From the NCBI RefSeq assembly GCF_932526225.1, contig NC_064048.1, positions 3,613,597-3,673,596 on the forward strand: DNA of 60,000 nt, read 5' to 3'. Both the position numbers and the translations under genes were made by a program. Position 1 is the first letter of the stretch; each line of letters begins with the position of its first letter. This DNA is from Nematostella vectensis. Taxonomy: Eukaryota; Cnidaria; Anthozoa; Actiniaria; Edwardsiidae. The notes under the pieces are model-generated. The model had not been told where the DNA came from, ran no database searches, and saw only the letters and a list, made by a program, of their open reading frames with translations. Positions 47,801 to 56,800 of the stretch are shown piece by piece.

Positions 47801-50800
47801 GGGTCACGTGACCATGGGAGGGGTCAAATGACGTCATCACTTTAGTCATTTATGTCTAAAACACTTATGTTGAAAGTTCCAAGAGATTTGACAATAACAG
47901 AAGCTTTTGTAAAACAAACCAATTTCCCTAGCAACGGCCTCAAGAGATAGTACCATAGGCCCTTAAGAATGGCATTCGAGTCATTCTGCTACAGGTAGCA
48001 GAATGGGTGGAATGGCCTTCGTTCCATTCCGGAATGGGAACGCGGGATAAACGAACGCGCGCTTTTTCTATTCTAATCATTCTCATTCCGGAATCACGAG
48101 TAAGCTAAGCGCCTAGCTAATATATAGCTAGGCGCTTCAGTGGTTTTTACCCATGCTTACATGCGGGCTTGTCGCGTAGTCGCAAAGCCGGTTGATGACA
48201 ACCTTTGTCAAACGACTGTAAATATAGCACCAAAAGAGACATCAAGCCACTTGGTGGAATAAACGTCTGTGATCTGCAGTCTGTAATCTGTAGTCTGTGA
48301 TCTGCAGTCTGTGATCTGCAGTCTGTGATCTGCAGTCTGTAATCTGTAGTCTGTGATCTGTAGTCTGTGATCTGCAGTCTGTAATCTGTAGTCTGTAATC
48401 TGCAGTCTGTGATCTGTAGTCTGTGATCTGTAGTCTGTGATCTGCAGTCTGTAATCTGTGATCTGTAGTCTGTAATCTGTAGTCTGTGATCTGTAGTCTG
48501 TGATCTGTAGTCTGTGATCTGTAGTCTGTAATCTGTAGTCTGTAATCTGTAGTCTGTGATCTGTAGTCTGTAATCTGTAGTCTGTGATCTGTAGTCTGTG
48601 ATCTATAGTCTGTAATCTGTTGTCTGTAATCTGTAGTCTGTAGTCTGTGATCTGTAGTCTGTGATCTGTGATCTATAGTCTGTAGTCTGTGATCTGCAGT
48701 CTGTAATCTGTAGTCTGTAATCTGTAGTCTGTTATCTGGAGTCTGTAAACTGGATTCTGTAATCTGGACTCTGTAATCTGGAGTATGTGATCTGTAATCT
48801 GGAGTCTGTAATCTGGAGTCTGTAATCTAGAGTATGTAATCTGGACTCTGTAATCTAGAGTCTGTGGATCTGTAATCTGGAGTCACGTTTACCTATGGCC
48901 AGAGTCTTTGACGACCACCACCACCATTGTTCCATTTTCCAAACCATCGATAAAGTGACTCATGTTATTACCAGCGCTTTCGTCACTTTGGGTGTTGAAG
49001 TTCGCTGTGGCGAGGAACTCCCCACTGGAAACGTTAAGCGCCACCAGATTATGGCCAGGTTTGTTTGGACAATACTCCATTCCGTTTACCTATAAAAATA
49101 GAAAAATGATATGAAATATACACCGAAGACAGTATATCTAGGAATGCAAATATGTGAAACCAGTCAAAATAATGAATGCATATAAAACGCTGGAATATCA
49201 ATTTGTTTCAATTGGTTATTTTCCTTTCCAATATTTTAATTTTAATCTATTTTCTCGAAGACTTAATTATTGTCAATAATTATGATGGACATAATATTTC
49301 TAACCTGAAAAAAAAATTTATACATGTGATCATGAAGCATGAATCAGTTATATCAAATGCTGGGAATAGGCCTGCTGTTATGATTTTTACATCCGAAGTA
49401 AAACAATGAGCTAGTTTTACAATGCGTCGTTTTAGTTTCATAGGGTGAGCTCCCGCGCGACACGTCGTCAAAGAAAAACAACTGAGTCGTTTATATTCTT
49501 TTACCCCTCAAAAGAGAAAATACTAACTACATCAAGCAGTTATGGCCTAATTTCGGCGGAGATTTACGAATACAAAATCATATATTGCCTTATGCACTCT
49601 TTTTTTTAACAAGAATCCATTCTATAAGAACGTCCAGCCTGAGATTTCACCAATTTCTAAGAACATGCTAAGAACACGTCGAGGTGAGCCTGTTATTTGA
49701 GGATAACAGCAATTATTTTTTTCGGGGTCCGGTATCCATCAAATCGCGCGATCTGATTGGCTCTCGTGAGGTCCGGTATCCTACAATCCGGACCCCGCGA
49801 TACTGGCCCGCTCATCTCCAAAGCTCGAAATAGTGAGTCGATTTGTAAAATGGCCATCGAAAACTAAATTTTTACTCCCGAGATTAAAGATCTTCACACT
49901 AAAACGGCATTTTATTTGTCATTTTATTTAGAATCAATGACTTTACGGAAAATCGGCTTCAAACTCCCTGTGTTTTGACAATTTCCCGCCATAATGATTT
50001 TGCAACGCGCGCGAGAATTTCAAGTTTGCTGAAAGTTTATTTGGGATAAAAAAAGGCAGCAAATCGTCTCTTCATATGAAGAAAAACGACAAATTACTCT
50101 TTGAATTTATCTGCATAACCAGCTTAACGTATACACATTCAAGAGAAGTTCTTTTAGTGAATATATCTTATCATCTGTGGAGGATTTAAAGCGAAAGAAG
50201 ACATTTCTACGATGAAATCGAGTTGAGAACGACTTATCAATTTGGACTAAATTATTTTACAAAATTGTTGGTCAAAATTCAGAGAATGTCTTCTTTGCGG
50301 GTTCTGTATTTCTGGAGGATTAAAAGCGTTGGAAATACAAAATGAAGTTTATTGAATGATCATAAGTGAACAATATTTTCACAAACATCGACGAAAGTCA
50401 AAATATTTATATGCACTAAAAGTTAAGAACGCACTTTTAAAACATTTTCTGCCTTAAAATGCTCCAAAAATACGAACCTCAGTTGAAAGTTACACATTCC
50501 TATACCATGCTGATCAATGAAATATGAAATAATATATATTTTCAAATTCTATATTCAGTATTCTTGAATCCAAATAGTGAATAAGGCATATAATACATTT
50601 TTTGGGCATCAACATTTCGAGAAGAGAAGAGAAGACACAGAGATAATAAAAAAACGCATTCGGAAGTCAAAGTTTTATTGTGCTGTTCTCACTACAATGA
50701 TATAGATACATATTATATAGGATTTTCTATTATGGCTCATAGTTTGTCTTGAGAAAACTGAATAAAAAAATTCTAGTAAAGCATTTGCTTTTTACTTTTA

Positions 50801-53800
50801 CGAATTATCCTCTAGCTCCAACAAATTACCCCTGCCCTTGTCAGGGGTAATTATGAGAAGAAATATCGAAATAAAAACAGAAGTTTACATTTTATTCATC
50901 AAACTCAATCAAAAATATTACAATAGCTTCCAAAGATCAAGAATGGAAACATATGCTTTTACAATAGAATGACAAAATACATGCTTTTTAAACTAGAATG
51001 ATGAAACACATGCCTTTTTTGGGGGCAGCATAGCAAAATAGCCACTCCCAGAGACTCTTTAAGAATTCCCCACTTTCTGGGTACATCGCCTGAGCAAAGT
51101 CTTTATTCGCTTTCTAATCTTGGCACTGCAGGAGAAGTACACAAATGGGTGTACACTCGGTGCACTCAGCAACAGCGTGACAAATAGGGGCATCAGGGTA
51201 GTCTCGACTCGTTCGGCTTCTTCGGTCGCTATAGCTTCAACGGCGATGCTTAGAACAGATACAGGGACGTAGCAGAGGATCAATAACAGGGTGATGACAA
51301 GGACAGTCTTCAGGGCCTTGCGCTCGGACAGAGTGTTGGCGGTTGGGTCGAAACGATTATTTCCGGCGGCGATGGCTACGGCATGCTTGTGAGAGATGCG
51401 ATAGACGCGCAAGTGAAGAGCGACCATGGCGCAGCAAAGTGACAAGACGTACAGAAACCATAAGGCAAGTACCTCAGGGAAATAGGGCACCAGGAGTACG
51501 CGAATCAGATGATGAAGAGGCAACCGATGGTCGATACCCCGATAGCGGTGTAACTTTTCTCTACTGTGACCAAGTCTGGGTAGCGCAACGGGCGGGTGAT
51601 CGCAATGAAAAGGTCACCAGTTGCCAAGCAAAGTATGGTCAAGCCAGCTGTGATGGAATACACCGCAAATATATCAATGAAGATTCTTGTATTGGACTGG
51701 CATATGGGTTGGTATGGCTTTACAATTATCAATATTTAAGCTCTGGCATTGTTAGTCTGTGAGATAAGTCCCGTAAGAGCGTCGTTAGCGGCGAGGCTTG
51801 CCAGGAGAATATTGGCAGGAACTTTTAGTTCTCGGACCATCGCGACGGTCAGCACAACCAGTAGGTTTCCCCCGATGGACGGTGTAAGAAGCGCGACGTT
51901 GGCAGCAGCCAGGGATTTTAGCGAGCTCCGGGTTTTGCCTGGTGAATGTTTGGTACTGGTGCAAGATTTTGTTTTCGATGAACTTGTTCATATTGATACA
52001 ATGGTTAGAAGTGTTGGTAAGGTTTGTGAGGCTTGGGTAGGAAGAGTTTCCTTCAAAGAGCGCCATGACAAGGCGAGTCTTGTCTTATCTGACGATAGTG
52101 GAAAACACTTGGTCTATTAGCTCACGTTCCGTGACGAGTTATGGAAAATTGCTCTTTTTATTTCATTTTAAGAATCAATCTGAATTAAAAGGAAGGATGT
52201 ATGTAGGGAAAAAAGACTGCGTCAATTATTGTGAAGTTGCCATTGACGTCATAGAGAGGAGTGTTAAAACACTTAAAGAAGAACATTGTCGAAATCAGAG
52301 CTACAATATTATTTAGCAGCTGGAATTAGCTATATAATTTATATAACTGCCGAGCAAGCTGAAAAAATAATAATAGAAATTGGAACTACATTGGAAAGCA
52401 TTTTCCCTGGATCTGATTCCCTGGATAACGAAACCAAAAAAGTCCATTTCAATAATTCTATCAGACAAAGCCAAATGATTGCTGCTTTTAGTCGTAAATA
52501 CAACATGTTTTTGTTGTTTCTATTTCTATAAATTGTAATTACTTGACGGGGTAACAAATGGTTTTCCGAGTTTTCCCGAATTTTCCGAATTTTCGAAGGG
52601 TGCACTCAATGCTCGTTTTTTTTAAAAAAAGAAAAATGCTCGAATGCTTATTTTCTGGAAAAAAAAAATAAATGCTCCAATGCTCGTTTTATCTTTACTT
52701 GAGTCGCTTTTGCTTGTACTGATTAAAAAGAATTGGAACGGTAGTGTCAAATATCTCCCCTGAATCCTTGAGTGTACTATGACGTCATCTTCTAATCTCT
52801 ATCTCTTCTTTAGAGGATAAAATTTAGGGGTAGTATATAGGATGGAAATCGTGATTTGGGGCATAAGGGAGGAATGAAGTGAGAAAATAGGAAGCTTTGC
52901 CATCTTCAATTTAATCGCACACAGTGAAGGCTTCGTTTTTCACGTTCGTTTTTATTAATGTTTTTGATCCTGCGCGCGGTACCTAGAATACGGAACGGTT
53001 AGTGTGTACAAAGGTAAATCACAGGTTACCATGACAGAGCAGTGCGATGGCCCTTGTGATGTAGATGTGTTTATAGACGCGATGATATTCAGTGGTCCTG
53101 ACAAAAAAAAAATAACGTATGCTGACAAAGCGACAATATGATAAAAAGTTAACTATCCATCACTTATAACCCCCATCCCTTTACCAGCTATGGCTATTTG
53201 CGCATTGGGCTTGAAGTTACTCGATGGCTTGTGATGACTTTTCAACTCTCCACCCTCCCCCCAAAGTAAGTCCTTGCAAAGTACATGAGGCCTTCTCACT
53301 TTTTCAGTATTTTTATGAATCGGGGTCCCTGTGGTGAGTTGAACCGGAACCGGAAGCCGGTAGAGGGAAGGGGGACAAAATAAATGAGATCACGATCCCT
53401 CTAACCCAGGCCCCCACTCTTTCTTGAACACGCCACAGGTAACCCGAAATAGAAAAAAAGCCTTTTTCGCCAAATCACTGGAGACCCCGGCGGAGGAGGC
53501 CAATGAAGCGTGAGGTTACTTGATATGGTAACTCACTAACTCACCCAGCTTGTACCCCAACAGTTTGAGCCGCATGCACTTGCGACCTTCAGAGTCCAAA
53601 GGGGTGATTTGCATAATCTTCATGGCTGCAGGACCAGAGGGAAGGTCCAACACACGAAACTCTGACGAGCTGGTAAGACCACTGACAGTCTGAAAAATAG
53701 AACACAATTACAAACAGGGACAGTTCTAGCTTTTCGATGAGGGGGGGGGGGTTAGACTCGATGATAATGGAGGGGAGAAGGTTCCCTTATTCTGTTGGCT

Positions 53801-56800
53801 TTCTGACTCTCACTTGCACAGCTAGCGGTCTCGTTGATTAAAGTTGCCTAAGTACGGAGAATTATCAACAACCCAGAGACAAGCATGCAATTTTAACTTT
53901 GATTGAAAAACAGAATAAAACCGACGGTAGCTAAAGAATTGGAGACCCATTTCGCTTCTAAATATGGAATTAAAGATTGCCTCAAAAGTTATTGTCAAGC
54001 GACTAGAGAAAGTGCTTCCATCCATAGTCCATAATGACCAAAATGCCTTCGATTTTTGATGCTGTGCGCGACGTTGTGGATTATATTAAATTAAAAAAAA
54101 ATATCTATCTATCTAGGTATACTTTCGGCCATCGATTTTGAAAAGGCCTTTGATTCGGTAAATAGAGTTTTTCTTTTTTCTGGCAAATCTCTGATTGACA
54201 CGGTTATGACGTCTCATAATAACATCAGCAGCTGTGCCATAAAGTACGTTTTTGCTAATCCCTATTTTTCACCGCAATTTTAAAGCTTCCAAACTTCTTT
54301 TTTAGTCCCTTCCTTTACTATATTTCATAATGAATATGTGCAGCAATGGGCTCTTTCAAGCTCTTCGGGAGAGTTGATTTGTGTATTGATAATATGTGTA
54401 ATCAAATTATAACTACTTACTAACCGAGAGCGAGATCATGCCGGGATATATCAAACTGAGACTTTGGCGTATCGACCGAGGCTTTGCGAACGGTCGAAGT
54501 TAGTAAGTTGTTTATTATAAGCTTTTTAAAATAAAAATGACAAAAAAAATCAACTTTCGCTTTCGGGCGAATATCGATTAGTTTATGGATCGATTTCAAA
54601 AAGGCGGGAAAACAAGAAACACTCGCGCGCTGCCAAATCAAAAATGTAAATGAGTGAATAGATTCAACAAGTATTAATTGGACGACTTTTCGGACCTTTT
54701 GGAAGCTACAGGTTTTATCATAGGTTAAGTTGACCTAAACTATAACAAACAGAAAGCTCAGATGTCAATTTTCACGGCATGAATGGATTGTTTAGCTCGA
54801 TAACTCCAGGGTATGTAGATTACAAACTTCTGTAGTAAAATGAAAAGGCTAATTGCTTTGTGCTGCTTTATGATTTGGTGAAAATATTGCACACAAATAA
54901 CAGGTAGTAACTTAATTTTATCTTAAAGACACTTTTCTGGGTCTTTACATCCCTTGTTATTTTATACGAAATTCCGTAATGCTCTCAGAGACGGGCAATA
55001 CGGAAAAGTCACGATTACTAATTAGCCAATCACAGCGCGCGTACTATCGTAGCCATATAATTTGGAATAATCAACATATTTGCAAAAAATGGCAAGTCAC
55101 TTTTTGACAAAAAACTCATCGGTTAAGGTTTAATCAAGATAGGAGATCTTTTTGATGAATTTGGCGAAGAGGGAGGGGAGGGAGGGGGATCTCACTTGAC
55201 ACTGGCGGAGGATTATCCGAAGCTCATTTTACCCCCTCCCCCTCTCCTGATAATTATTGCACATTCCCTAAGGAATACAAACTTTTCAAAAAGAAAAATA
55301 TTTAGATATGAAGCAGTAGCTCACAGCGTCAGAGCGTGGTAGCGATCTTTATTTCTATTTATTGCACTCAGATGGTGGAAAGCAAAAATAATTTATCTTG
55401 TTTTGTTTTGTATATTTATTAGGGTACAAGTGTGCCTTTTAAGAAAAGTCGATCACCCACTCCTTTGTTACTGTTTTTCATTGAAAATACAGCGGTTTGT
55501 TCAAAGGAAGCTTCAAAATAACAATCTACGAATGAAGTTCATTATGTTGTTGACGTTGTTTGATTGAAAATATCTAGGTTACTCGCTGAAATTAGCCGAT
55601 GGAAATGGATGCTTTGTGCGGGAGAATAATAAAATGGCGGCGTGATTGGCCTTGTTCAAGTGCACGTAATGTTAGCCCGCCAGGGGTGGTCGCACTCACC
55701 ACGGCTCGAGTCCACTTGATTCCGTCGAGAGACCACTGCACATTGAGTGATTTGACGAACTCAATAGAACCATCAAAATCAACTTGGTGCAGAACGATGG
55801 AATACACTGAAAAGAAATTAAAATTTTTATCTCTTCCCTAGTGAGAACAAACATTATAATTATAGCTTTGTGGTTGTTTGCGCTCTCTAATTGGTTATCG
55901 GTCTAACGGCCATCTTTACTGCGAAATGGCTTCCGAGCAATTTTTTTATCTCCGCACGTTAGGCTGGGTCTGAACCCCTCTAGCCAGCTACCCCCACCCT
56001 CCCCACCTTTCTAGACAAATGCCTATCTCACCTTTAAACACTTCAGACAAAGTAACCTCAAGTAAACTCGACGACACTTCACCTCCAGCGCACCATCCGA
56101 GCTTAGAATCGAAGTGAGCATTTCTTGCATCATACGGCGCGACTTTTAGTCTTGATGAGAACGTCATGTCACTTGGTGCTATTTCCTGACACCCTAAAAC
56201 AGGAGTTTGCTGCTATTAATGCTGTTTATATTTGTTTTTGTCGGGTTTATCTTAAAGGGGGAGTTTACCTGGGGTGTGCCTGTAAAGAGCCATGACTTCC
56301 GGTTCTGTTATGGTGCGATCCCATACGGCTATTTCTCGGTAGCTCGCTTGTTTTCCTGCTTCTTTAGCGGCGTAGGACAGGAAAAGGTTTGTAGACGGCA
56401 CTTGAACAGAGCTAATGCTAGTCACATTGACTGACTCGGTATACTACAAAAAAGAGTGAAATAACAAACATGTATACACCTTGGTGTATATCTGAGATAT
56501 TCACCCAGGTGCGTGCGTAGGGTGGGCGCGCACTTTCCCTTGGCGGCCAAAAAGGGGTAATTCCTTATTAGGGAATCTTTAAATACTATGCTTTTTGCAT
56601 ATGATACCTATTACTGCGCACCCCCCCCCCCCCCCCCTCTCAGCCAATCCTGGGTACGCACCTGGACACCCATTCCAAATAAGGTTGTTTGTTCTCGAGA
56701 ATCCATGTATCGTTACCAGCAGTGGTATAAAGTATAAATGACTGAATCCTTGTCTCTGAAAGCCATTTGAATGCTTATAAGGCAAATAAACAAAAATGCC

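Larger units (their letters stand above)
46951..48262 (-). repeat. ~53 bp acceptor-region array (3 copies), split by a transposon
   Basis: Copy 1 is the real start of the ILEI exon (minus strand TTTATAG|GAACACGCCACGTGG). Copy 2 at about 47003-47041 reads TTATAAGAACACGCCACGTTG. Copy 3 at about 48219-48262 reads TTATTCCACCAAGTGGCTTG. The mariner-like element 47042-48218 interrupts the second unit, so the triplication predates the insertion. Confidence 0.78.

Noticed and set aside
51749-52120. Plus-strand 123-codon frame opposite the GPCR
   Set aside because: Shadow of the receptor's N-terminal half; the minus strand shows recognisable TM segments.
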